The notes under the pieces: model-generated
What the model saw: the letters and a program-made list of their open reading frames with translations, nothing else
Told to the model about the DNA's origin: nothing
Database searches by the model: none
Translations under genes and position numbers: made by a program
NCBI GenBank assembly: GCA_020912385.1
Contig: CP087210.1
Location: 248,001-312,000 of the forward strand
Direction of reading: 5' to 3'
DNA: 64,000 bases
Source: Neofusicoccum parvum
Lineage: Eukaryota; Ascomycota; Dothideomycetes; Botryosphaeriales; Botryosphaeriaceae
Shown: positions 12,012 through 22,985 of the stretch, in pieces
How positions within the stretch are numbered: position 1 is the first letter of the stretch
Layout of the letters: each line of letters starts with the position of its first letter

Positions 12012-13604
12012 ATGGCTTCGATCTTCCAGGCCTTTCCCGCCTTGAGGCGCGCTGCTCCGCGCCTCTCGCGCGAGTTCTTCACCTGCCGGGCCTGTCTCAA
12101 GCCCGCGAAGCCCGCCGTCCTCCCGCCGCTGCGCACCCAGCTCCGCCCGAGCCCGCTCCTCCGCGCCGTACGATGGCAGTCCGCCCACACCGGCGCCGCC
12201 GTCAAGGCTGGCCAGTCGCCTCTCGGTGCCTTGAGCGAGACAATTGGCTCGAGAGCGGGACACAGGACCGCGGGCTCGGCCAAGAGCAGCTTCCCGGAGC
12301 AAAACGATAAAATTGTGGCATACTGGTTGCTCGGCAGCGCGGCCAGCGTCTTTGGCATTGTCGTGTTTGGCGGTTTGACTCGTCTCACAGAGTCAGGGTA
12401 CGCGCTCTCAACCCGCAGCTTCCGTGCGTCGTCGACCTGACAGCTCTGCAGCCTCAGTATCACCGAGTGGCGTCCTGTTGCTGGTTCTCTCCCGCCCATG
12501 TCCCAGGCAGACTGGGAGTCTGAGTTTGACAAGTACCGTGCCTCGCCCGAATTCAAAATGCTCAACTCGCGCATGACCCTCGAGGAGTTCAAACAAATCT
12601 ACTGGATGGAGTGGGGGCATCGGCTTTGGGGCCGCTTCATCGGCATGACCTTCCTGCTGCCCACCATCTACTTCATCGCCCGGCGTAAGGTTACCAAGTC
12701 CATGGCATGGAAGCTCACTGGCATCTGCGGCATGATCGGCTTCCAGGGAGTCATCGGTTGGTGGATGGTTGCAAGCGGCCTGAAAGATGATCTCTTCAAC
12801 CCCGGCAGCCACCCGCGCGTGTCTCAATATCGCCTGACCGCCCATCTTGGCGCTGCTTTCGTCGTCTACTGTTCCATGCTCCTCACCGGTTTCTCTATCC
12901 TCCGTGAACGCCGCTGGCTTGCCGATCCGGCTGCCGCCGAGAAGGTCATCGCTGGTCTGCAACATCCGACTCTCCGTCCCTTCAGGCGCTACGTCACTGC
13001 CCTCACTGCTCTGGTCTTCGTCACTGCCATGTCTGGTGCTCTTGTTGCCGGCCTCGATGCCGGCCTCATCTACAACGAGTTCCCCTGGATGGGTCTTGGC
13101 CTCACTCCCCCCAAGAAGGAGCTTTTCGATCCTTTCTACAGCCACACCGCGGACCAGTCCGACCTCTGGTGGCGCAACATGCTCGAGAATCCCTCTCTCG
13201 TCCAGCTTGACCACCGTTGTCTCGCCATGACCACATTTACTGCCGTCATCACGCTTGCCGCTTACACTCGCTTCCCGAGACTGCGTGCTGTCCTTCCCGC
13301 CAACGTGAAGAAGGGCATGACCGGTGTAACCCACATGGCTTGGGTGCAGGTTGCCCTTGGAATCAGCACTCTGATTTACATGGTTCCGACTCATCTGGCC
13401 GCCACCCACCAAGCTGGTGCGCTCGCTCTATTGACGACAACTGTGTTGCTGTGGTCCAGAATGAGAGTACCTGGTAAGCTCGCGCGTATGGTTCGGGCAA
13501 GGTCAGGTGCTACAAGTGTCACAAGACCCCGCTCGCCAGTGTCTCCTGATCTCAAGAGCAAGCCCATCGGTGGCACTGCTGGCTCTATTGATCAATCTAC
13601 GTAA
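12012..13604 (+). CDS. COX15: COX15, heme A synthase of mitochondria
   Basis: Two exons, 12012-12397 and 12452-13604 (512 aa). The 54-nt intron (GTACGC ... CTGCAG) joins the hallmark TRLTESG to LSITEW. The enzyme oxidises heme O to heme A for cytochrome c oxidase in the inner membrane. Residues 1-60 are an Arg/Ala-rich mitochondrial presequence. The four heme-ligand histidine regions are all visible: EWGHR (His185), LTAHLG (His260), LDHRCL (His383) and THLAATHQ (His443/448). Roughly eight hydrophobic helices surround them. The last ~45 residues are basic and not family-like. A GTAAGC at 13473 could be a donor that replaces this tail, so the exact C-terminus is uncertain. Confidence 0.96.
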
Positions 13605-13962
13605 TTTGTCCTTCTTTGGAAAAGCATCATGATTGTATGATATATTAGACGAGCTTATCAAAGAATGCATAAGCTGATTGTCGTTTCTGTACATAACTCT
13701 CCACTTTCAGTCTCTGTATCATTAGTATGGCGCACAAAGCGAGCCATATACCAGCAAGTCTTGGGGTTCGAAATGTCTTCCCAATTTGGCTACGTTAGAA
13801 AATAGTGTAAGAATAAAGTGTTCCGCGAATTCTAAGCCACCGCTTTCTAGTGCAGGCTATTCCTTTCATGTTCGTCCTTCAGCGCCTTTTCATAAGCTGA
13901 TCTCATCCCAATATTCCGAGAGTTATATGTGATGTTGGCATGTCTCTCCGAGTCCTCCATTT
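13605..13962. other. Intergenic between convergent 3' ends
   Basis: AT-richer than the flanking coding DNA, as expected for two facing 3' UTRs. No open frame or repeat of note. Confidence 0.6.
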
Positions 13963-15703
13963 TCATGTCTCAATTATCGGGGCCAAAAGATGGCTGTCAT
14001 ACTCCCCGCCGTACCAGATTCTCACTTCCCCAAAGTTGTGCCCAGTTCCTTTGAATTGGGTCATGTTATCCGCATCGGTGAATGGATGCCCCTGCACGAC
14101 GAGGCGTATCGTTTCTCCTTCTTCCCATATGGTACTCGAGGGCCAGATCTCCACCAGAACCTCCTCGATGTCCGACGGCCGGAGCCATTGACGACGGCGG
14201 TGTAGATGAACCGGCATTCCGGGAACGCTCTTTTCCTCGTCCAACTCTCTGTGTGACACCCTCAGCCAGCCGAAAGATGCAGACGCTTCGGCCTTTTGCG
14301 TGGAATGCCAGAATTTGACTTCTTCGCCGTTGCGATCAATCTTTTGCAGCGCGACATATAGGTCTGTATCTGGGTACCCAAGTGCTTGCACAAAGAGCTT
14401 GGCTGATGAGTTTCCTGTGATTTCTGTTCTCTCGGAGAAAGTATGGCTGAAGAGCACAGATGAGTCGTTCTTGTGTGCTGTGTATGATACGAAAGCGGGG
14501 TCTTCGGCAGCCTTGACACCCGGTGGATTCAGCTTCCCATCGGATCCAAGTTGGAATGCTGTTAGCCGTGCCTTGGATGGTGGGAATGTCGTTTCCGCAC
14601 GAGTGATGGAATTGTCGAGGCCGATGCGAACGTCAATGGTCACAGGTGACCAACTGTCGACCTCGTTGGGTTGATCTTTCAAGAAGCGGTCCCAGAAGGC
14701 CTTTTGCTTCAGCACGTTTTCTTCCCTGTAGTACTCGCGCCATTCTTTCCCAGCCTGCAGATCGAGTCAGCGCCGACCACGCAACAGGGCATGGAATACC
14801 CACATGCACGAGAAGATACTTATTCCTCGACGAAAACCCCTTCCACGCCAGAATCGTCCCCCTCAAATGCAACCCCAAGCTCGCCCAGCCCGTCACCGAG
14901 AACGCCGGCACCTCGATCCTGCTCCAATCCGCGACCTTGCTCGCCCACAGCTCATCAAACAGCGGGCGCTCCAGCATCATCACCGCATGGTCCTCCGCCT
15001 CCCCCAACCCATTCCCCGTCAACCCCATCCAGAACTGCTGGAACGCGACGTTGGGCACGCCTCCCTGGGCGTTGACCTCGCGATACAGATCCGAGATGCC
15101 CTCCCACGGCATGACGGCGGCGAGGTGGGGCGGGCGCCGCGCGGCGACGTGGTACGCGCTCATGGCGTAGTACGACACGGCGCCCCAGCCGACGCGGCCC
15201 GTCGCCCACGCCTGCGCCGCCGCCCACTCCACCACGTCGAACCCGTCCCGGCCCTCCTCCGCCGACAGGTAGTGCGAGGCGGCGCCCCCGCTCCACCACG
15301 TGCCCCGTGGGTCGACCAGCACGAAGGAGTAGCCCCAGGCGGCTGTGCACCAGCGGAACGGGTCGGGGAGCTCCCAGTGCGTGTGTGGCGAGAGCGTGGT
15401 GAAGTCGACGCCCATGTTGTGGAAGAGCGAGCGTGGGACGGCGCCGTGCTTTCCGAAGGGCGCGAAGAAGATGAGGGTGGGTGTGCGGGCGGGCGTGGGG
15501 TGCGGGCGGTAGACGTCGGCGTAGAGGATGGTGCCGTCGCGGGTGGGGATGGGGACATCGGTTTCGAGGAGGGTTTGGTTGTTTTCGAGGATGCGGGTGG
15601 TGTGGTTGGGGGGCGGGGCGGGTTGGAGGGGTGGGTTGGGCTGTGGGAGGGGCGGTTAGTGTGGTTCGCGGGGTCTGGTGGGCTGGATATGTGAAAGAAG
15701 AAG

Positions 15704-15745
<42 letters not shown>

Positions 15746-15834
15746 GCGAAGTTCGGGGTGGGACTGCTGACCTTCGAAGGGTGGACGCTCTTGCGATATG
15801 GTGGGTTGAGATCACGGGTATGTATTTCGGCCAT
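13963..15834 (-). CDS. CocE/NonD-type (peptidase S15-like) alpha/beta hydrolase
   Basis: Three exons on the minus strand: 15772-15834, 14804-15640 and 13963-14754 (563 aa). All junctions are phase 0; donors are GTCAGC and GTGGGT, acceptors CCACAG and CTGCAG. The core fits the X-Pro dipeptidyl-peptidase/CocE family: DVPIPTRDGTILYADVYRP, then VLVDPRGTWWSGG, a nucleophile elbow around VSYYAMS and a C-terminal jelly-roll-like domain (AKLFVQALGYPDTDLYV, IRLVVQGHPF). No signal peptide is seen, so it is probably intracellular. The family elbow is GxSYxG. The usual acid site (GWxD) reads GWAS here and the usual GPWxH histidine site is not clear. Substrate is unknown. Intron 1 contains a GA microsatellite. 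Confidence 0.88.
15713..15744. repeat. (GA)16 microsatellite inside an intron
   Basis: Sixteen perfect GA units preceded by an A-rich run. On the coding (minus) strand of the hydrolase gene it is a CT tract in the middle of the 131-nt first intron, so length changes would not alter the protein. Confidence 0.95.
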
Positions 15835-16750
15835 TTTGAAAGGTGCTTGCTACAGATTCAGATGATTGGCATTCGTTCTATAGCAATGTTGTTTCTTGTG
15901 TTCACCGATCTATATATACTGTTGTTGGAGCAGCAGCTGTTGACGTGCCATGAAGCTCCGTGGTGGCCCACTTGCCGGAGCGGCAGGGATCGCGCCTCCG
16001 GGTACCGCATTAAGCGTTGCGGGACCTGACAAGAGCATGTAGATCCACCAATTGCCTTGAATTTCCGCTATTGAGGCAGTGCGGGGTATCTTTGAGCCTC
16101 CGCTAACCGCTAGCAGTCAGAGGACTGTGAGGGGCACTTGCGTCGGGAGGTTTCAGGCACGTATATGTGACTCGTTAGCGGATGTAGTCGGTCACAGCTG
16201 GTGAATGTCACGTCACACTCAGAACATTATCGCAATAGGCTACGCCCCAAAGACAAGCTTTTAACCGGTTTCGAGCGGCACTAGAGCATCCTTCAGTATC
16301 CGCTCTGGAACTGCCATATCTCTACTAGTGTGAGATCACCCATACCCACACTTGGATGCCTAAAAGTGGTTGCCGCAGTCGGCGAACACTCAAGGACTTA
16401 GTCTGCACTGTGACCGGACGAAATGGAAACTGCTAAAGCAAAACAACCCCTTCTAAAGCATTGAATTACTGGCACCAAGAAGAGTTCCGCACCGCCACCT
16501 TTGCAGCTTGCTTCTTTAGCTGGGTTGTTTCGTGATGCCGAATAGAAGCTACACGAGTGGCGTAACGTCAACACCATCATCCCGAATTAAGGCCACACGA
16601 GAGGCATAGTAATCCCGCTACCCTCAAAAAAAAATCAAGGAGACGCTCTTGGAAAAATAAAATCCCGAGGGAACCAAGCGCTCGGGTTTCATTTACGCCT
16701 CCATTCCCAACTGTCCCATCGACTTCACGAACCACACTTCAAATCCCACC
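15835..16750. other. Intergenic, AT-richer
   Basis: No supported gene. It holds only short frames and an A9 run near 16627. It marks a shift from GC-rich core DNA to the more accessory 16-23 kb part. Confidence 0.55.
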
Positions 16751-17115
16751 ATGCCCATCGCGACGTCCCATTCCACCCTCTCCTCCACCGAAATCCTGAC
16801 GCTCGCCCCGCCTCCACCAACACCGTCTCCGGCGCCGTGTCGCTCAGCCTCGATATACATGCACCCGCCGACGCCACTCTCGCCGCTCTTCAAGAAGCTC
16901 TCAAGCGCGACTTCGCCGCCATCGCAGCCGGAGAAGATATCAGCGGTCTATACGCCGGTAGGACGCCTGGCGCGTATCCACTTGACGTAGAGTGGCGCAC
17001 TGATAGCGTGAGCCCGGTTACGCATTTCTATGAGGACTGCATCCGGTGCGTGCGAGAAGCGGCGGTCGCGGTGCTTGGGGACGGGTATGGTGCTGAGAAG
17101 CCGGAGGGCTACTGA
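16751..17115 (+). pseudogene. Possible small gene with a frame break (unrecognised)
   Basis: An ATG at 16751 starts a frame (MPIATSHSTLSSTE...) that turns proline-rich after about 20 codons. From about 16800 the neighbouring frame reads like ordinary protein (SLSLDIHAPADATLAALQ..., ending ...AEKPEGY at 17115). One inserted base, or two removed, near the CCCC run at 16806 would join them. No intron fits the gap. Alternatively translation starts at ATG 16837 (92 aa). I recognise no family. It may be a sequencing slip, a decayed gene or chance. Confidence 0.25.
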
Positions 17116-17577
17116 GGGATATCACGTCCGGGGCGGGGCATGATAGTGTGTATGCGAGCAGACATTGTCCGACGAGCATGATTTTCGTGCTGTATAGGGA
17201 GGGATCAGTCACAATCCGGAGGAGCTCGCGAGTCCGGAGGATTGCGAGATTGGTGCGCAGATGTTGTTGCAGTGTTGAGGTATGACCGGTTGAGGGGCGA
17301 AAAGAGGTGAGGGGTGTGGAGGTGTGTGTGGGAATAGACGAGGGATATCTAAAAAGACGTTCAAAGTAAAATATACTGTACCATTTCAAACGTCCTTGTT
17401 GCTTCTTAGCTGTGGCAGAATATGCAAGCTAGATGGCTCTATATATACACAGTTTACGAGGCCACTACCAGACCAGCAAGGAGAGATCGTTTTATAGGTC
17501 AAACACTAAATTAGCGAACTTGCCTCGAAGTTCTACACTAGTAACATACAGACTAAGCATAAGTATGTAGACGAACT
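17116..17577. other. Intergenic, 3' flank of the HET gene
   Basis: Contains a G-rich, then an AT-rich half. Nothing recognisable. Confidence 0.55.
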
Positions 17578-19353
17578 TCAAGTCAGGATGAAAGTTTGCT
17601 CCTCCAGCTCGCCATTTTCCCACATCTCCATTGCTTCTCCATCCATAATCCCGTGGACATAGCATTCTCCACAGAGCCTGAAAGTTCCATTTCTCTGTGG
17701 CCAAAAAACAAAAGGGACATCGGCGCCAAAAATTACCGAAATTTGATCTCCTAGGAGACTGACCTCAGGCCCAAGTCCATAGTAGCCTCTTTCAGTAACA
17801 AAAAAACGCCGTTCCCTACCCACACTTGTCGTATACGAAAATCTAAATCGGTCACCTGGTCCAAATTTCTCTTTCATAGACTTTTGTGATGCGAGATTGA
17901 TCCCTGCCGCTTCGAAGAATGCTACGCAGTCTGCAATACGCTGTTCCTCGGAAAGCCCTTGTCTATACTTACTTCCACTTCTCACCTTATTTCTGCAATT
18001 CAAAGTCAGACAAAACTTTCTAAACATTTCCTCCTCAGTCAGAGTATCTCGCTCAAATCTTCTAAGCTCTTTCCAAATCTCCTTGATACTGCTATTGCAG
18101 ACATCTTTGGACGTAGTATCTGAAAATTCAATTACGGTGGATTGCCATTTGATGGAATCAAATAGAAAACCTTGTACCTCCAATTTATAGTTGCTCAGCA
18201 GGTATTGCGGAGCCGAGTCCTTCGAAGCAGAGTATAGTTTCCCATGTGTGGCGAGTACCCTCGCGTGATATGTGGAATTCCATTGAGGGACCCAGGAAGT
18301 GAGCTCCAGATCATGTATTGTCTTGGATGTGTGCCCGACAAGTGAAAGAATTGAAAACGGGCCGTAGTACGTATTTTCCTTCATTAAGTACTTGGCTGTA
18401 GCAAGGTAAACCTCAGAGTATGGCAAGGAATAGTCAACAGGAATACAGCTCCCGGTTGTGGAGTTTGACAATACATCGCGGAACGAACTATGTCCCAAGA
18501 GTGCATAAATCTTGTCTCTGGGGTCCGAGCATTTAAAGTTCCGTGTATGATCCAGGAGCCCAATGATAGACCGGTCAGATCGGAAGTCAATACTTGTTGC
18601 TATTTTTGAGTTCCCGGTTCCAAGGGTGAGAACATAAGGCGTTGCACTGCCTGTCCATTTGATAGCGTTGAGTGTTGTACGCAGGACATCCCAAATTATT
18701 CCCTCATCGCCATATATGACCAGCCCTTCATTTGCCAAGCTGATCTCCTGTAACACCCAGATGCGTGAGAACCATGGGTTGTGTAGGACTCTGTTTAATG
18801 CATCCCATTGTGATGGTGGGAACATCTGAATATGAGACACAAAGTCCGCTTCTTGGTCTGGCGTTACAGGAAATTGAAGATCTCTGCAAAAAGGAGTAAT
18901 GGCCTTCACAAGATCAAACGCAGGCTTTGCGTCAGAATGAGGATCTCGTCCGAGCCATACAAGGACGCGTTTCGCATTTTCGAATATCGTGCCCATGATC
19001 TGAACTTGTTTTCGACGTTCGACAAGGTCGCGCTGGTTGACGCATATCGAATCGGCCCATAGAATGCGCGGGTCCTTTTCTTGTCGGAACCTTTGGAGGG
19101 CATGGAGAAGGTTCGTCGGAATTTTCACCCATTTTCCGCGACAAAAAATCCTTGTCTTGTCTTTCGCCTTGCCCCATACGTATGAGATGGCTTCGTAAGG
19201 CGGACAGTTGTCGACGTTGGCGGTTATGAGACGGCATTGAACCCTCTTGTTTGTATTGCCAGGCAAGAGCTCGATCAACCTGATAGATCCATCATGCTCA
19301 AGGGGGCGGTAGCGGTATGGTTCACGGGGCTTCTTCTTGGACTTCCTCGTCAT
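17578..19353 (-). CDS. HET-domain (heterokaryon incompatibility) protein
   Basis: Single-exon gene of 591 aa. HET domains are TIR-related and in fungi trigger cell death when incompatible hyphae fuse; many genomes carry dozens with unknown specificity. The three family blocks are clear in order: YEAISYVWG (about residue 53), ILWADSICVNQ (about 97) and NPWFSRIWVLQEIS (about 192). The basic N-terminus (TRKSKKKPREPYRYRPL) and the C-terminal GRERRFFVTERGYYGLGP block with a short acidic end are usual for intact members of this class. No WD40, NACHT or other partner domain follows. It lies in AT-richer accessory DNA beside a fungal-specific membrane protein gene. The reading frame is intact, so it could be functional. 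Confidence 0.93.
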   Translation of the reverse strand: MTRKSKKKPREPYRYRPLEHDGSIRLIELLPGNTNKRVQCRLITANVDNCPPYEAISYVWGKAKDKTRIFCRGKWVKIPTNLLHALQRFRQEKDPRILWADSICVNQRDLVERRKQVQIMGTIFENAKRVLVWLGRDPHSDAKPAFDLVKAITPFCRDLQFPVTPDQEADFVSHIQMFPPSQWDALNRVLHNPWFSRIWVLQEISLANEGLVIYGDEGIIWDVLRTTLNAIKWTGSATPYVLTLGTGNSKIATSIDFRSDRSIIGLLDHTRNFKCSDPRDKIYALLGHSSFRDVLSNSTTGSCIPVDYSLPYSEVYLATAKYLMKENTYYGPFSILSLVGHTSKTIHDLELTSWVPQWNSTYHARVLATHGKLYSASKDSAPQYLLSNYKLEVQGFLFDSIKWQSTVIEFSDTTSKDVCNSSIKEIWKELRRFERDTLTEEEMFRKFCLTLNCRNKVRSGSKYRQGLSEEQRIADCVAFFEAAGINLASQKSMKEKFGPGDRFRFSYTTSVGRERRFFVTERGYYGLGPEVSLLGDQISVIFGADVPFVFWPQRNGTFRLCGECYVHGIMDGEAMEMWENGELEEQTFILT

Positions 19354-20144
19354 AGTTGTCTTTCACTTTCTTCGATAGAGCTCTCTGCCAAGTGGTGTTT
19401 GAGTCGATAGAACAGCACGGTGCTCAAAAGTGCAAAGGCCAGCTGCCAGATCTTTCAGATATAGCCAATTCAGGGTCGCCTGGGAGAATCGTACGTCTGG
19501 CGAAGACGCCTTCCCTTGGTGAATTTAACCGCTTAGGTGGAGGAAAGGTTTTGCTGGATTGTTGATCTGGTGGCAAACAATGCATGGGTAGTAGTGAATA
19601 GAGCTCTCCGAGGAGTAAGGCTAGCGTGAAGAGAAGACAATGATTCGGTTGGCTCAGGGAGGAAAAAATAGTAGATGATGTGGAAATCGGAGGGTGAAAG
19701 TTGTGTCTTTCGATTATTGAAAGGTCTGAAAGTTGCAGCCAGCAACCGTGCTTAATGGACTGTATCTTATAATGAGCGATGAGTGAAAAAAAACTCTTGG
19801 GCAAAAATGCGGCACTGACGAGTAGGATAGGCCACGCCAGGGATGTGGTGGCTGTTTACTCTTATGAATTTCTGGTCTCGAAGCTGACGAAAACCTCCGC
19901 AAATATTGTGGATCAGAATTAGCCGGAATCTTGTGTCCTCTCATGGGTTTCCATTGTTTTTAAGCCTCTAGGGAAGACTTTGCCGCCAGAGCTGCTGCCT
20001 AAGTTGCCTGCATATGCGGGATCACACGGCGCGAGCTTGCGAGCCGTGATTCGACGCCACAATGTGACGTCAGCTCGGCACCATTACAGATGGATACGGG
20101 GGGCGCTTTCGGTCATGTCTCCAAATCAAGGTCTGACGTTGGGG

Positions 20145-20172
20145 GCCGCTTCTGCAAGTTTGCAAAAGCGGC
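20145..20172. repeat. Short perfect-loop hairpin
   Basis: A 13-nt arm (GCCGCTTCTGCAA) faces its reverse complement (TTGCAAAAGCGGC) across a 2-nt loop with one mismatch. Function unknown; it lies about 520 nt upstream of the membrane-protein start. Confidence 0.7.
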
Positions 20173-20634
20173 GGCTTGCATTGCATTTTTTGATCCGGTG
20201 AGCCACCCAGAAGCTCGATCGGAACGGGCCTTTCCGAAGATTGCTCGGTATACAGAGAGACTTCAACTGCAATAGTTTCCGTCGGCTGAAGGATTTAAAC
20301 CCTAGCAACAAATTGATCAATCGACGTCAAAAATGTCGAAGTGCATCCTATTCCACAGTAAATTATTTCAGTTGCGCTTAGCGGCAACGTTTGCTACCTG
20401 TCGGATAAGGCCTTCTTCTGCTAATTGGTTCTTCATGTCCAAGCTTATCTAAAGCACAGGGCTGAATTCAGCTGCCCGCAGATTGGACGCCACACTCGGA
20501 AGCTGATCATGAGGCAACTGATTCTGCTCCTTGCCTTCTGCCTTTGTAGGAGCTTGCTTTTTATTTCTAGCCGTTTTAAGCAAGGAGTCCAGTCCCCTTT
20601 CCGAGACAGACCGAATCGCCGTCGTGCTTAGACA

Positions 20635-20642
20635 TATAAAAG
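20635..20642 (+). promoter_or_regulatory. TATA box of the membrane-protein gene
   Basis: TATAAAAG lies 49 nt before the ATG at 20691, with a CT-rich stretch between them. This is good placement for a core promoter with a very short 5' leader. Confidence 0.6.
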
Positions 20643-20690
20643 CCCATCTCTTTTGCTACTCCAGGCCCCCACTTTTCAACTTCCGTACCG

Positions 20691-22985
20691 ATGGAACTTG
20701 AAACGCGTAAAAATAGCGCACAAACGAGTGAGGAAGAGCGACAGCTGATTGAAGATGCGCGGGGAGACGACTCGGCTCATCACGCACGATTGCATTCACC
20801 TGTTAGCCGAGCGGGATCACCTAGTAATGGTGATCGTGGAAGCCCTAGAGGGAAGACGGACAAACAAAACCATAACAGGGCATGGAGAATTCTCACCAAA
20901 TCCGGGCAATATGTTTCACAATTACTGGAGGAAACCCCCTACGAAATTAAAGAAAGTTGGGGAAACACAAGCTGGTACTTGGCGAAAAGGCTGATTACAA
21001 CAAGTATTCTCACCGGGTAAGTATTTGTCAGCATATAAGGCATAATAGCACGCACTAGTAACGGTGCGGCGTCGTACTTTTGCAAGTTCGACAGTATTTC
21101 TCTTTGAAGTTTATGCAGTGACTAACTATTTAGTGCTATCGTTCTCGGGGCTATAGGTCAGAGCTTCAGCATCCGAGACCACGTTCTCTGGCAAAAATTC
21201 CAAGTGAACCAAGATGCTCAACTTGCTGCGTTCGGTCTCCTCAATACCGTACTGGCTATTCTGGTTCGCGACTCTTTGGGACACATATCCGGGGTGCTAA
21301 TCACACTATGGATGGTCAAGAAAGGCGAGACAGGGGCCAGCGCGCTTGACTTTGAGATTGGTGAAGAACTCAACAAACCCTGGGTAGCGATCGGCAATTT
21401 CCACGCCAGGCGCAAAAATAACGGATGGAAACTCCGCGACATCGTCCGGTTCGCTCTGGGCCTCACCACTGGTATCTGTCTTCTCCTCCAGGGAGCCAGT
21501 ATTAATACAGTGGGAATGCCAAAAGAAAGATGGTGGCCTGATACCAGGTTCGTTAACCCGGATCCGACCGACGACCGGTTCTTCTTCACCAACCGAACTT
21601 TCAAGGTTGCTCAATTCAGTCGAATGTCTGTATGGCAGCGCTCGTGGGATATGATCCGAGACGGTGGAGACATATCTTGGAAAGTGGTAAGTGCAACTCA
21701 CACCTTAAAACGAATGTAAATGGAGCAAACTCTGAAGTATCAGGCCCATTCGATCGCGGCCATGTCCACCCTTGGGATGCTTGAGAATGTTTACAAGACC
21801 ATCGATCACGACCCCGGATGGCAACCTGTTAGTGACCAAGACGCCGCTGCATTTAGCGCTCTGAATGTAACAAAGCACTCAACACCGTCTTTCCAAGCAG
21901 TCTCGGTCTATGGGAGAAGCACTATAGATATGTGGAATGACCAGAAGACGAACGGAAAGAATATGTGGGCGCGAAAATCAATCGGCTGGTTCGCCACTCT
22001 CAAAGTAACCGGGATACTTTTGGATACAACGTGCTCCGAGGGATCGGGATCTGCCGTCGAATCTTGGCAGGCTTCATCTGATGATGGCGGTAGAATCTCT
22101 TTGGAGGTTGGGCCATATACGGGTACGGGCAGTAACTTCGACGGCGCGATATGCACAATATCTATTCGCCAGATTCTAATTGGTGAGGATACATTCACTT
22201 ACCAATTTCTTCGCTAACATAACGGAGCATTACAACAGTAGATCGTCTCCAATAGCGGTAGTGTCGACCGACCCGGCAACAACATCAACAACTGGGGCTC
22301 AACACCTTATCCTACAGTTGACTATCTCCCACTATCTGCCGCCGACGTTGGAATTGCTCACGAACTGGGAGATTGGTTCAACGCCGTAGTGCCGCAACTC
22401 CAGAGCCTCCTCTCGGATAGCGAAGTCGTCAACTTGACCTCTGTTGCAATGCAGATTGCAGAAGCCATTGTCGATATGAACAAAGGTCATACGTCCATGG
22501 ATGGACTTGCCATGGTAGTCGCGACGATTTTTTCCAATTTTCTCACCACATTCTCTTGGGAGTACGAGGAGATTGAAGGGATGATGACTCGTCAAGGGCC
22601 TATTCGGTGGCAAATCTATGGCTCAGGACCTCGACTACAGTGGCAATGGGCCATTGCTACGGTGATCGGAGTCAATATTGCTGTCCAGTTGGCGGATATT
22701 TTCCTCATACTGGTCTTGAGATGGTCGAAAGGGCCGTGGCTGAGCCTGGGAGGGATGCTGATGGCTGCAAATGTTGCCAAGAGGATGGCCCCTATTCGTG
22801 TCGATCAGGGTGCTGGATTTGTGACGGAGAAGGGTAAGTTTGTGAAATTTTTTGTCAGAGAGAGCACGGACAAAGATCAGAGAGGGATTGCAACGTTAGT
22901 CAGCGAGGAAGAAGTGACGAAAACTGAGTATTCGGAGTTGAAGGAGGGGCGTGTGTACGGTAAGCAAGAAAAGTGCGACGAGTGA
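20691..22985 (+). CDS. Fungal-specific multi-pass membrane protein (unknown function)
   Basis: Four exons: 20691-21016, 21134-21686, 21744-22182 and 22318-22985 (661 aa). Donors are GTAAGT, GTAAGT and GTGAGG. Residues 1-75 are a charged cytosolic-type leader. Hydrophobic helices follow near residues 105-130, 140-170 and 210-235, then a long, probably lumenal or extracellular part, and a helix near 560-585 (WAIATVIGVNIAVQLADIFLI) with a charged tail. The last intron is the weak point: the obvious acceptor at 22238 gives an early stop, whereas CCTACAG at 22317 restores the frame (135-nt intron). I recognise the general type, fungal membrane proteins of no known role, but not the function. Confidence 0.7.

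Larger units (their letters stand above)
19354..20690. other. Intergenic between divergent accessory genes
   Basis: 1.3 kb with only short frames. It contains a 28-nt hairpin (20145-20172) and a TATA box near the downstream gene, described separately. Confidence 0.55.

Noticed and set aside
12408..13412. 334-codon minus-strand frame
   Set aside because: Antisense of COX15 exon 2.
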